A DNA stretch of 64,000 nt, from positions 1,488,001 through 1,552,000 of the forward strand of contig NZ_CP157428.1 of the NCBI RefSeq assembly GCF_041021895.1, read 5' to 3'. Position numbers and translations under genes: made by a program. The notes under the pieces were generated by a model. It made no database searches. It was not told the DNA's origin and was given only the letters and a program-made list of their open reading frames with translations. This document shows positions 55,449-64,000 of this stretch, piece by piece. The stretch's first letter is position 1. Each line of letters starts with the position of its first letter. Source of the stretch: Acinetobacter sp. XH1741. GTDB lineage: Bacteria > Pseudomonadota > Gammaproteobacteria > Pseudomonadales > Moraxellaceae.

Positions 55449-56720
55449 ATGAGTTATAAACTAATCAAAATAAGTTTATTAAGTGCTATTTTTTTAATTG
55501 GTTGTGGGGAGAATTCCAAAAGAGAAGAAAATGAGTATGAGAAAAATATACTAACAATTGAAGCTGAAAATTTTACCGATAAAGTTAATTTGAATGTAAA
55601 AGAAGAGGAATACAGCTTAATAGCCCAAGGAAATAGCCCTGATGTAACTGTTTATTTTAACAAATCTGAAAAAACAGATTTTCCTATCTATGGTGAATTG
55701 AGGCTTTTAGCTGAAAGTAATAAAGCGAGTTTTGCCGCCCTTGCTTGGATAAATAAATATAATAATATGAGTGTTTTGTTTTGTATAAATTATGAAGATT
55801 GTTCAGGTAATACAGAATATAGTTTTGATAATGCTAGCAGACAATTGAATGTAAAATTTAAAAATAACATTAATCAATTATGGAAAGATTATCTAGGGGA
55901 TTGGGGAAGGGAAAAAGCGTTAGCTGCAAAAATTACAGCTAACTTAGAATTAAAAATTCCCTCTAACTGGATAGCTTTTAATAAAGATAGATTTCCAAGA
56001 AAAAGTGGGGTAGGTATCCTAGAATTGGATAATCAACCATATAAATTATCTGATATGAATTCAGATATTGTTGTTTATAAAGATGGAAATAATAAACGCA
56101 TTGGGAGTGTAGATAAGCTTAGTTTTAAAAGAAGTGATGATAATGTTGATATTGAAATATTTAAACAAAATAATGATAATCAATATACTGAAGATATAAT
56201 GCTTAATGTGAGAAGTTATAATTTAAAAAATTATGAATCAGATTTTTCTTTTTATGGCTTAATTCCTGCCTCTTCGATCTCATGGGGAGATGATGGAAAG
56301 ATACTATCTATTAATATACAGAACTTAAACTTATTTGATAAAGGACGAACTAAATCTAGAGTATTAGATTTGGAATATAATATTCCTAGGAATACTTCTA
56401 ATATTTTAATTAATAAAGAAATATACCCTATTTTACGCCAAAATTATGGTTTCGCTTATGTAGTAAATGATCAGAAAAAATATTCTATTAGTTTAATAGG
56501 GCAAGCAGGAGCTTATCCATTGGAATTAATTCAAGAATTCAATGGTCATATTTCAATTGAAACTACGAAAGAAAATGAAAAAATAGTTTGTGGAGATCGT
56601 TATAAATCTTGTTTCGGTTTATCTATGGATAATGATAAAAAAACTTTTAGATTTAATAATGTTAAATTAGGTGAAGATGTTTTAAATGGAGTGATTTATA
56701 TTCCAGGAATTATTGAGTAA
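55449..56720 (+). CDS. AT-rich lipoprotein of unknown function
   Basis: A 423-aa protein with a lipoprotein signal (MSYKLIKISLLSAIFLIGCGEN; lipobox LIGC) and a mature chain rich in Asn, Lys, Asp and Ile. GAGGA is seven bases before the ATG. The codons use A/T-ending forms much more than neighbours such as metH (many AAT, GAT, ATA), which suggests foreign origin. Repeated beta-like stretches such as YGELRLLAES and DVEIFKQNND give no domain. A terminator follows it. Confidence 0.75.
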   Translation: MSYKLIKISLLSAIFLIGCGENSKREENEYEKNILTIEAENFTDKVNLNVKEEEYSLIAQGNSPDVTVYFNKSEKTDFPIYGELRLLAESNKASFAALAWINKYNNMSVLFCINYEDCSGNTEYSFDNASRQLNVKFKNNINQLWKDYLGDWGREKALAAKITANLELKIPSNWIAFNKDRFPRKSGVGILELDNQPYKLSDMNSDIVVYKDGNNKRIGSVDKLSFKRSDDNVDIEIFKQNNDNQYTEDIMLNVRSYNLKNYESDFSFYGLIPASSISWGDDGKILSINIQNLNLFDKGRTKSRVLDLEYNIPRNTSNILINKEIYPILRQNYGFAYVVNDQKKYSISLIGQAGAYPLELIQEFNGHISIETTKENEKIVCGDRYKSCFGLSMDNDKKTFRFNNVKLGEDVLNGVIYIPGIIE

Positions 56721-56726
56721 ATATAA

Positions 56727-56759
56727 TAAAAAATCCCCTTACTCGAGGGGATTTTTTTA
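56727..56759. terminator. Bidirectional terminator between lipoprotein gene and metH
   Basis: A perfect stem, AAAAATCCCCT with AGGGGATTTTT, has a 6-base loop. The A/T flanks let it serve both convergent genes. Confidence 0.93.
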
Positions 56760-56772
56760 TTACTATTTAAAC

Positions 56773-59700
56773 TTAAACAATCGAATCATCTAAATTCGGC
56801 GCTAACCAACGTTTCGCTTCATCTAGTGTCCAACCTTTACGTTTTGCATAATCTTCAAGTTGGTCTTGAGAGATTTTACCCACGTTAAAATATTCACTTT
56901 GAGGGTGAGAATAATAGAAACCACTTACCGAAGATGGCGGCATCATTGCAAAGTGTTCAGTCAGTTTAGTACCAATTTTGTCTGTAGAGCCTAACCAGTC
57001 AAACAACACCGCTTTTTCAGAATGCTCTGGGCAAGCAGGGTAACCAGGTGCAGGGCGAATACCGACATATTTCTCTTTAATCAACTCTTCATTACTGAGT
57101 TGTTCGTCAGCTTTATAACCCCAGAACTCTTTACGAATGCGTTCATGTAAGTGTTCTGCAAAAGCTTCAGCAAAACGGTCAGCCAATGACTGCACTAAAA
57201 TTGCAGAGTAGTCATCACCTTTGGCTTTGTATTCATTTGCCAGTTCTTCTGCACCAAAAATCGATACAGTGAATCCGCCTAAGTAGTCTTGTTGCTTACG
57301 GTCAGCGCGAATGTAATCTGCCAAAGACAAGTTTGGTTTCCCAGTTACTTTGTCAGATTGCTGACGTAAGTGTTCAAAAGTATGCGTAACATTTTGGCCA
57401 GTTTCATCAAATACGCTGACTGTGTCTGCGTCCGTACGCTCTGCAGGGAACATACCAAATACAGCACGAGCATCAAAACGATTGTTGTCGATAATATCTT
57501 TCAACATCGCTTGAGCTTGGTTGTAAAGGTCAGTTGCTGCTTCACCAACCACTTCATCTTCTAAAATTTTCGGGAATTTACCTGCCAAGCTCCAAGAAAT
57601 GAAGAATGGTGTCCAGTCAAAATACTCTACGAGTGTCGCAAGCGGGTAGTTCGTTAAAACTTGTGTTCCCAAAAGATTTGGTTTTGGTGGTACGTAGCTT
57701 TCGTCAATTTTAAAGCCATTCTCAACCGACTCTTTATAAGTCAATTTAGCCGCTTTTGGTTGTTTGTTGGCTAAGCGCTCGCGGATCTTGGCATATTCAG
57801 CACGGTGCTCTGCAATAAAGTTTCCGCGCATTTCTTTCGAAAGGAGAGTCGTTGCAACACCTACAGCACGTGAAGCGTCGGCAACATAAATCACTGCATC
57901 GTTTTGATATTGAGGGTCAATTTTTACTGCTGTATGTGCCTTAGAAGTCGTCGCGCCACCAATTAACAACGGAATGTTAAAGCCTTTACGCTGCATTTCT
58001 TTAGCAACAAATACCATTTCATCTAGAGATGGGGTAATCAGACCAGACAACCCAATGATGTCACATTTTTCATCAATTGCAGTTTGTAAGATCTTCTCGC
58101 AAGGAACCATCACCCCAAGGTCAACAATGTCGTAGCCATTACAGCCCAGTACCACGCCTACAATATTTTTACCAATATCGTGTACGTCGCCTTTAACAGT
58201 TGCCATCAAGACTTTACCTTTAGATTGGCTACCTGTTTTTTCAGCTTCAATGTACGGGTTCAGCCAAGCTACGGCTTGTTTCATAACACGTGCAGACTTC
58301 ACAACCTGTGGTAAGAACATTTTGCCTGAACCGAATAAGTCACCGACAACATTCATACCATCCATCAAAGCGCCTTCAATTACATCTAAAGGACGTTTAG
58401 CTTTGAGGCGAGCTTCTTCGGTATCTTCATCAATATAAGTGGTAATACCTTTAACCAATGCATATTCAAGACGCTTTTCAACCGACTCATTACGCCATTC
58501 AAGGTTTTCAGCTTCACGCTGAGCTCCACCTTGCCCACGATATTTTTCTGCAACTTCAAGCAATTTTTCAGTCGCGGCTTGACCAGACTCACCTTGGTTT
58601 TGGTTTAAGATGACATCTTCAACAGCTTGTTTTAGCTCGACTGGAATATCATCATAAATTGCCATTTGACCAGCGTTCACAATACCCATGGTCATGCCTT
58701 GTTTGATGGCATGGTACAAGAACACTGAGTGAATCGCTTCACGTACAGGCTCATTACCACGGAACGAGAATGAAACGTTCGACACACCACCAGAAATCAT
58801 AGCGTGCGGCAAGTTTTGTTTAATCCAACCCGTTGCTTCAATAAAATCGACCGCGTAGTTATTGTGTTCTTCAATACCAGTTGCCACTGCGAACACGTTC
58901 GGGTCAAAAATAATGTCTTCAGCAGGGAAGCCCACTTCATTCACTAAAATGTCGTATGAGCGCTTACAAATTTCGCGTTTACGCTCAGCAGTATCAGCCT
59001 GTCCGGCTTCGTCAAAGGCCATCACAATAATTGCGGCACCATATTGACGGCAGAGGCGGGCTTTTTCGACAAACTCGTCATAACCTTCTTTTAAGGAAAT
59101 CGAGTTAACAACGGGTTTACCTTGTACGCATTTTAAACCAGCTTCAATGATTTCCCATTTTGATGAGTCAATCATGATGGGTACACGTGAAATATCTGGT
59201 TCAGATGCGACAAGGTTTAAGAAATGCACCATCGCATTTTGCGAATCGAGCATCCCTTCATCCATGTTAATGTCGATAATTTGCGCGCCAGCTTCAACTT
59301 GTTGCTGTGCAACTTCTAAAGCTTCGGCAAAGTTTTCTTCACGAATGAGGCGTAAGAATTTCTTAGAACCTGTAACGTTAGTACGTTCACCCACATTTAC
59401 GAAAAGAGAGTCATCATGAATATTAAATGGCTCTAAACCACTTAAACGGCAAGCTGGGACTGTTTCAGGTACTTGGCGTGGTGCAATGTCTTTTACTGCA
59501 TTGGCAATGGCACGAATATGATCTGGCGTTGTACCACAGCAACCACCCGTAATATTAATTAAACCGCTTTCAGCAAATTCTTTTAGGAAAGCTGCAGTTT
59601 GCTCAGGCGTTTCATCATATCCACCAAATGCGTTTGGTAAGCCTGCATTTGGATGTGCTGAAACAAAAGTATCTGCAACATCAGAAATGGTCTTTACGTG

Positions 59701-60459
59701 AGGACGCATAGCATCTGCACCAAGGGCACAGTTAAAACCAATTGAAAGCAAATCACCATGACGAACAGAGTTCCAGAAAGCTTCAGCAGTCTGCCCTGTT
59801 AAGGTACGACCTGATGCATCGGTAATGGTCCCTGAAATCATAATTGGTAATTCACGACCAATTTGTTTGAAGACTTCTTTGACCGCAAAAATCGCCGCTT
59901 TACAGTTTAATGTATCAAATACGGTTTCAATCAAAATGATATCAATACCGCCTTCAATGAGTGCATGAGTCGCTTCAATATAGTTTTCTTTTAGCTCATC
60001 AAAGGTAATGTTACGAAAGGCAGGGTCATTTACATTCGGTGAAATTGAACAAGTACGTGATGTTGGCCCAAGCACACCTGCAACAAAACGCGGTTTATCT
60101 GGAGTTGAGTACTTTTCACAAGCTGCTTTGGCTAAACGTGCTGCTTCACGGTTAATCTCTGGAACAAGATCTTCCATGTGGTAATCAGACATTGAAACAC
60201 GGGTGCCGTTAAAGCTGTTGGTCTCAATAATGTCTGCACCTGCATCGAGGTAAGCTTCATGAATGCTTTGAATGATTTGAGGTTGTGTTAAAACTAAAAG
60301 GTCATTATTACCTTTTAAGTCATGTGCCCAATCGGCAAAACGCTCACCACGGTAGTCAGCTTCTTCTAATTTATGGCGCTGGATCATGGTTCCCATAGCA
60401 CCATCAATAATCAGAATGCGTTTAGCAAGAAGCGCTTTGAGGGTGGCAAGCGTAGACAT
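56773..60459 (-). CDS. metH: Cobalamin-dependent methionine synthase
   Basis: A 1228-aa, four-module enzyme that transfers the methyl group of 5-methyltetrahydrofolate to homocysteine through methylcobalamin. In order: homocysteine domain (start [20 protein letters not shown], zinc Cys in [10 protein letters not shown]), pterin-binding domain ([16 protein letters not shown]), cobalamin domain with the DxHxxG motif in [20 protein letters not shown], and the AdoMet activation domain ([18 protein letters not shown]). All modules are intact. No cobalamin riboswitch is evident in the short 5' region. Together with MmuM the cell has two routes to methionine. Confidence 0.97.
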   Translation of the reverse strand: MSTLATLKALLAKRILIIDGAMGTMIQRHKLEEADYRGERFADWAHDLKGNNDLLVLTQPQIIQSIHEAYLDAGADIIETNSFNGTRVSMSDYHMEDLVPEINREAARLAKAACEKYSTPDKPRFVAGVLGPTSRTCSISPNVNDPAFRNITFDELKENYIEATHALIEGGIDIILIETVFDTLNCKAAIFAVKEVFKQIGRELPIMISGTITDASGRTLTGQTAEAFWNSVRHGDLLSIGFNCALGADAMRPHVKTISDVADTFVSAHPNAGLPNAFGGYDETPEQTAAFLKEFAESGLINITGGCCGTTPDHIRAIANAVKDIAPRQVPETVPACRLSGLEPFNIHDDSLFVNVGERTNVTGSKKFLRLIREENFAEALEVAQQQVEAGAQIIDINMDEGMLDSQNAMVHFLNLVASEPDISRVPIMIDSSKWEIIEAGLKCVQGKPVVNSISLKEGYDEFVEKARLCRQYGAAIIVMAFDEAGQADTAERKREICKRSYDILVNEVGFPAEDIIFDPNVFAVATGIEEHNNYAVDFIEATGWIKQNLPHAMISGGVSNVSFSFRGNEPVREAIHSVFLYHAIKQGMTMGIVNAGQMAIYDDIPVELKQAVEDVILNQNQGESGQAATEKLLEVAEKYRGQGGAQREAENLEWRNESVEKRLEYALVKGITTYIDEDTEEARLKAKRPLDVIEGALMDGMNVVGDLFGSGKMFLPQVVKSARVMKQAVAWLNPYIEAEKTGSQSKGKVLMATVKGDVHDIGKNIVGVVLGCNGYDIVDLGVMVPCEKILQTAIDEKCDIIGLSGLITPSLDEMVFVAKEMQRKGFNIPLLIGGATTSKAHTAVKIDPQYQNDAVIYVADASRAVGVATTLLSKEMRGNFIAEHRAEYAKIRERLANKQPKAAKLTYKESVENGFKIDESYVPPKPNLLGTQVLTNYPLATLVEYFDWTPFFISWSLAGKFPKILEDEVVGEAATDLYNQAQAMLKDIIDNNRFDARAVFGMFPAERTDADTVSVFDETGQNVTHTFEHLRQQSDKVTGKPNLSLADYIRADRKQQDYLGGFTVSIFGAEELANEYKAKGDDYSAILVQSLADRFAEAFAEHLHERIRKEFWGYKADEQLSNEELIKEKYVGIRPAPGYPACPEHSEKAVLFDWLGSTDKIGTKLTEHFAMMPPSSVSGFYYSHPQSEYFNVGKISQDQLEDYAKRKGWTLDEAKRWLAPNLDDSIV

Positions 60460-60921
60460 AGAAAACCCCGATCTTTATACGAATTTAAAAATGCGGCGCT
60501 ATTGTAACAGAATAGCAGCACAAATGATGACCTACCAAGGTCATGAGTAAATGAGAAAAATATTAAAAAGAGGAGGCTTTTATGACAAAAAAAGAAGAAT
60601 TTTCATGAAATATTCATCAAATGATCATGATATTGAAATATTTCATGCTCAATATGCCGAATTATTACAGTTGTCTTGTGTAAAAAGTAGCCATATGGGT
60701 CATTTTATATATTTTTTTGCTGTAAAAATAGGCACAAAAGGAGTTAATAATTAATTAATTAAGTTATTGTAATTTAAAAATAAAATAAAAAAGGTCGGGG
60801 AAAGGTGCATCAAATGAGGTCAAAATATGAAAAATTGACTTCATCAGGCGGCTCTTTGTCATATAATTGTCATAATTTAATTTAAGAATACAGAGGATTT
60901 TATTATCCTCTAACCGTCTGC
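60460..60921. other. 462-bp region between metH and pit
   Basis: Divergent promoters for metH (minus) and the Pit gene (plus) must be here. It contains a strong Shine-Dalgarno-like GAGGAGG at 60570-60576 before an 8-codon frame (60582-60608), and an overlapping frame of about 49 codons (ATG at 60605, ending 60754). These are described in the findings as a possible leader. No other gene is seen. Confidence 0.5.
60605..60754 (+). CDS. Possible small ORF upstream of pit
   Basis: A 49-codon frame starts MKYSSNDHDIEIFHAQYAELLQLSCVKSS and ends GTKGVNN. Its ATG overlaps the TGA of a preceding 8-codon frame (ATGA) that has a near-perfect ribosome site. This arrangement would allow translational coupling. 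There is no homology I recognise, so it may be chance; the low score reflects this. Confidence 0.25.
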   Translation: MKYSSNDHDIEIFHAQYAELLQLSCVKSSHMGHFIYFFAVKIGTKGVNN

Positions 60922-62553
60922 ATGAATTCTAATCTACCCCCTGTTTCGGATTCAAAACTTGCGGCAAACCTGCAAGCAAAATCGACGAATGTACATGTCC
61001 CAACACCTAAGTTTTTTATGCCGGTGTTTCTGACGATTATTATTGCAACACTTATTTATATTGGGTTTCAGGTGAGTGCTGATTTAGCACACGTTCCACC
61101 TTTGAGCCTTTATTCAGTTATTCTTTTATCTACTGCACTCTTAATTGCATTAGGTTTTGAATTTGTAAACGGCTTTCACGACACGGCTAATGCAGTTGCA
61201 ACGGTAATTTATACAAATGCTTTGCCTGCGCCAGTTGCAGTGATGTGGGCTGGTTTTTGTAATTTTCTTGGGGTAATGGTCGCAAGTGGTGCTGTTGCTT
61301 ATGGCATTATTGCACTGCTTCCAGTTGAACTAATCATGAATATGGGCAGCGGTGCTGGCTTTGCAATGGTTTTTGCGTTGTTGATCGCTGCAATTCTTTG
61401 GAACCTCGGTACTTGGTTCTTAGGAATCCCTGCTTCTAGCTCTCATACCTTGATTGGTTCGATCTTGGGTGTGGGTATTATGAACCATCTGTTGAGTGCA
61501 TCGACTGGCATAACAACCAGTGGTGTAGATATGGATCAGGTCATTAAAGTTGGTAAAGCATTATTATTTTCACCTTTAATTGGTTTTGCTTTTGCAGCAA
61601 TCTTATTCTTGTTGGTTAAAACTATTTTTAAACGCCAATTAGAATTATTCCAGCCACCTGAAGGGAATAAGCCACCACCAGCAATCATTCGTGCAATTTT
61701 AATCTTTACCTGTACAGGTGTAAGTTTTGCACATGGTTCTAATGACGGCCAAAAAGGTATGGGTCTCATCATGCTCATTTTGGTTGGTTTGGTACCATTA
61801 GCTTATTCAATTAATAAAAACCTCGACACACAACAGGTTCAATCATTCCACCAACTTTCTTCTCAAACTGCTGTTTTGTTAAACCATAATCAGCAAGAAT
61901 TAACTGATGAGAAAGCGCGTGCAGTTTTAACTAAATATATTCAGACCAAACAACAAACACCTGACGTTGTGCCTGCATTGGCAAGCATGACTGACCATTT
62001 AGGTGCGCGTGTTTCTAGCTATAGCAACTTAAAAGATATTCCTGAAGCTGCAATTAGTGAAATTCGTAATGACATGTATTTAAGTACGACTACGTTTAAA
62101 CGTTTGGACAAAGCAGATGCTTTACCAAAATTAGATCAAACACAGCAAAAGCTTGTGAAAGATTATCGTAGTAGCTTGGATTCATTCTTACAGTACATCC
62201 CTAATTGGGTGAAAGTGGCAGTTGCATTAGCACTTGGCCTTGGCACCATGGTCGGTTGGAAACGTATTGTGGTGACTGTAGGTGAGCGTATTGGTAAGCA
62301 CCATATGACTTATGGTCAAGGTATGTCTGCTGAACTTATTGCAATGAGTACCATTGCAGCGGCAGATGGCTTAGGTATGCCGGTTTCAACAACACACGTT
62401 TTAAACAGTGCTGTTGCGGGTACGATGGTTGCAAATAAATCAGGCCTAAATTTCAATACCATTAAGACCATTTTATCAGCTTGGATATTTACTTTACCTG
62501 CGACGATCTGTTTGTCAGGTGGTTTATATTGGTTGTTCTTACAGTTTGTATAA
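60922..62553 (+). CDS. pit: Low-affinity inorganic phosphate transporter (Pit family)
   Basis: A 543-aa membrane protein with two homologous PHO4 repeats. Repeat one has GFHDTANAVATVIYT and repeat two SFAHGSNDGQKGMG; later GLGTMVGWKRIVVTVGERIGKHHMTYGQG and ADGLGMPVSTTHVLNSAVAGTM match PitA. A soluble cytoplasmic insert (about 310-420) sits in the middle, as in the E. coli protein. It imports metal-phosphate complexes with H+. A terminator follows, so it is monocistronic. Confidence 0.94.
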   Translation: MNSNLPPVSDSKLAANLQAKSTNVHVPTPKFFMPVFLTIIIATLIYIGFQVSADLAHVPPLSLYSVILLSTALLIALGFEFVNGFHDTANAVATVIYTNALPAPVAVMWAGFCNFLGVMVASGAVAYGIIALLPVELIMNMGSGAGFAMVFALLIAAILWNLGTWFLGIPASSSHTLIGSILGVGIMNHLLSASTGITTSGVDMDQVIKVGKALLFSPLIGFAFAAILFLLVKTIFKRQLELFQPPEGNKPPPAIIRAILIFTCTGVSFAHGSNDGQKGMGLIMLILVGLVPLAYSINKNLDTQQVQSFHQLSSQTAVLLNHNQQELTDEKARAVLTKYIQTKQQTPDVVPALASMTDHLGARVSSYSNLKDIPEAAISEIRNDMYLSTTTFKRLDKADALPKLDQTQQKLVKDYRSSLDSFLQYIPNWVKVAVALALGLGTMVGWKRIVVTVGERIGKHHMTYGQGMSAELIAMSTIAAADGLGMPVSTTHVLNSAVAGTMVANKSGLNFNTIKTILSAWIFTLPATICLSGGLYWLFLQFV

Positions 62554-62570
62554 GCAGTCTGTTTAAATGT

Positions 62571-62599
62571 AAAAAGCCGCTATTATTAGTGGCTTTTTT
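62571..62599 (+). terminator. Intrinsic terminator after pit
   Basis: AAAAAGCCGCT (62571-62581) pairs with AGTGGCTTTTT (62588-62598, one G-U pair), followed by T. Confidence 0.92.
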
Positions 62600-62722
62600 A
62601 TTGGCATATTTTTAAAAAAAGATCGCTTTTTTCAGGGAAATTCAGTAAAGAATAAATGATTATTGCAAACACTTAGTGTTGAGTAATTAGCTCAAAAAAT
62701 TACGAAAGGATATAGGACGAAA

Positions 62723-64000
62723 ATGCTTCAACTCGATCAACTAAAACAACAATTTCCACTTATTCAAACATTACAAGATTATCAAGAAACATTTTGGTTT
62801 AACCCGAACCGTTATCCTTTAAAAGAAGCTCTGGCAAAAGTTGGACTTACAGAGCAAGACGTAAAAGATGCCGAAGCAAGACTAGAACGTTTTGCGCCTT
62901 ACTTGGCAAAAGTATTTCCGGAAACTCAAGCACAACATGGAAAGATTGAATCCGAGTTAGTTGAAATTGCAGCTATGCAACAAGCTCTATCTGTAAAAGA
63001 GCAAAAGGAGCTTACAGGGAAACTTTGGTTAAAAAAAGATAGTCATTTACCTATTTCAGGTTCAATCAAAGCACGTGGGGGCATTTATGAAGTTTTGGCT
63101 CATGCTGAAAAACTAGCAATTGAGGCAGGGCTTCTCAAGTTAGAAGATGATTACAGTAAACTCGACCAAGGCGCATTTCGTACGTTCTTTTCTAAGTACC
63201 AGATTGCGGTAGGTTCGACAGGTAATCTTGGTTTATCTATTGGCATTATGAGTGCAAAGCTCGGGTTTAGAGTGTCGGTGCATATGTCTGCCGATGCAAG
63301 ACAGTGGAAAAAAGATAAGCTGCGCTCACTGGGTGTAAATGTCGTGGAATATGCCAGTGACTATGGGGTAGCTGTAGAGCAAGGCCGTAAGGCTGCCGAG
63401 CAAGATCCATTTTGTTTTTTCATTGATGATGAGAATTCGATGACTCTGTTTTTAGGTTACGCAGTTGCTGGCTTACGTTTAAAAGAACAATTTGAGCAAA
63501 AGCAAATCAGAGTAGATGCAGAACATCCATTATTTGTATATTTACCATGTGGAGTAGGCGGTGGGCCGGGTGGGGTAAGTTTTGGCCTAAAACTGGCCTT
63601 TGGTGAGCATGTTCACTGCATTTTTGCGGAGCCGACGCATTCTCCGTGTATGTTACTTGGGGTTTATACGGGTTTGCATGATCAGATTTCAGTAAATGAC
63701 ATTGGTTTAGATAACATCACAGCAGCAGATGGGTTGGCTGTTGGCCGTGCTTCTGGTTTCGTAGGACGTGCTATGCAGCAGTTAATCGATGGTTACTATA
63801 CGATTCATGATGAACGTTTATATGAGCTAATTGCGCTTTTAAATCAAACTGAAAATATTCAAGTTGAACCCTCGGCAGCGGCAGGTATGATGGGGCCATA
63901 TTATGTTCAAACTACGCCAGATTATTTGGCTTTGCATCACTTGTCAGTTGATCAGTTACAACAGGCGACCCATGTGGTCTGGGCAACAGGAGGAGGAATG
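62723..64000 (+). CDS. dsdA: D-serine dehydratase, cut by right edge
   Basis: 426 codons are present to the window end without a stop; it should need about 16-20 more by comparison with the 442-aa E. coli enzyme. The PLP lysine is K116 in [22 protein letters not shown] phosphate loop appears as [13 protein letters not shown], and [11 protein letters not shown] follows. DsdA converts D-serine to pyruvate and ammonia. RBS AGGA precedes ATG at 62723. No dsdC or dsdX gene is visible before it. Confidence 0.93.
   Translation, partial: MLQLDQLKQQFPLIQTLQDYQETFWFNPNRYPLKEALAKVGLTEQDVKDAEARLERFAPYLAKVFPETQAQHGKIESELVEIAAMQQALSVKEQKELTGKLWLKKDSHLPISGSIKARGGIYEVLAHAEKLAIEAGLLKLEDDYSKLDQGAFRTFFSKYQIAVGSTGNLGLSIGIMSAKLGFRVSVHMSADARQWKKDKLRSLGVNVVEYASDYGVAVEQGRKAAEQDPFCFFIDDENSMTLFLGYAVAGLRLKEQFEQKQIRVDAEHPLFVYLPCGVGGGPGGVSFGLKLAFGEHVHCIFAEPTHSPCMLLGVYTGLHDQISVNDIGLDNITAADGLAVGRASGFVGRAMQQLIDGYYTIHDERLYELIALLNQTENIQVEPSAAAGMMGPYYVQTTPDYLALHHLSVDQLQQATHVVWATGGGM

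Overview
The window looks like chromosomal DNA of an Acinetobacter, probably of the calcoaceticus-baumannii complex. It is AT-rich. It carries a betI-betB-betA operon divergent from two BCCT choline carriers, pgaBCD, mqo, metH and pit, and its aromatic-catabolism layout is typical of the genus. This placement rests on gene content only. I see no tRNA, rRNA, CRISPR array, insertion sequence, integrase or prophage.

Left part (1-14 kb): the N-terminus of an aromatic-acid-type MFS carrier is cut by the window edge. Next come a DapA-superfamily aldolase with a divergent LysR regulator, a small secreted protein, a DUF1275 membrane protein and a large lipoprotein lipase-like hydrolase. An amino-acid permease is paired with a homocysteine S-methyltransferase, followed by malate:quinone oxidoreductase. 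The glycine betaine module follows: betA, betB and betI on the minus strand, betT1 and betT2 on the plus strand. The divergent promoter region between them holds a perfect 48-bp palindrome, the best BetI operator candidate.

Middle (18-33 kb): housekeeping and transport genes (marC-like, thioesterase, COG0523 GTPase, DctA-type carrier, yaeQ, FKBP), then pgaB-pgaC-pgaD without a pgaA porin gene in the expected place. After these come a crotonase, an EamA exporter, a terminator-flanked small ORF or RNA candidate, pnuC and three unrecognised small genes.

33-48 kb is the main accessory region. An IclR regulator is divergent from about fourteen same-strand genes: Rieske ferredoxin, a 99-aa HTH-like protein, a single-subunit Rieske oxygenase, SDR, VOC/extradiol dioxygenase, ferredoxin reductase, MFS carrier, cupin, alpha/beta hydrolase, second SDR, aspartate dehydrogenase, aldehyde dehydrogenase, ThDP enzyme and an outer-membrane porin. 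A second MFS carrier lies convergent at the end. It reads as a complete uptake and ring-cleavage pathway whose substrate I cannot name. The aspartate dehydrogenase hints at a nitrogen-containing substrate. This is the best candidate for an undescribed system in the window.

Right part (49-64 kb): a peptide deformylase, a glutaminase fused to a STAS domain whose 3' end overlaps an antisense AraC gene, an Fsr-like MFS exporter, a secreted aldose 1-epimerase, two orphan genes around a frameshifted LysR remnant, metH, a Pit phosphate transporter and a D-serine dehydratase cut by the right edge. Most transcription units end in clear intrinsic terminators, listed below. Start codons were moved downstream of the longest ORF wherever ribosome binding sites or signal peptides supported it.
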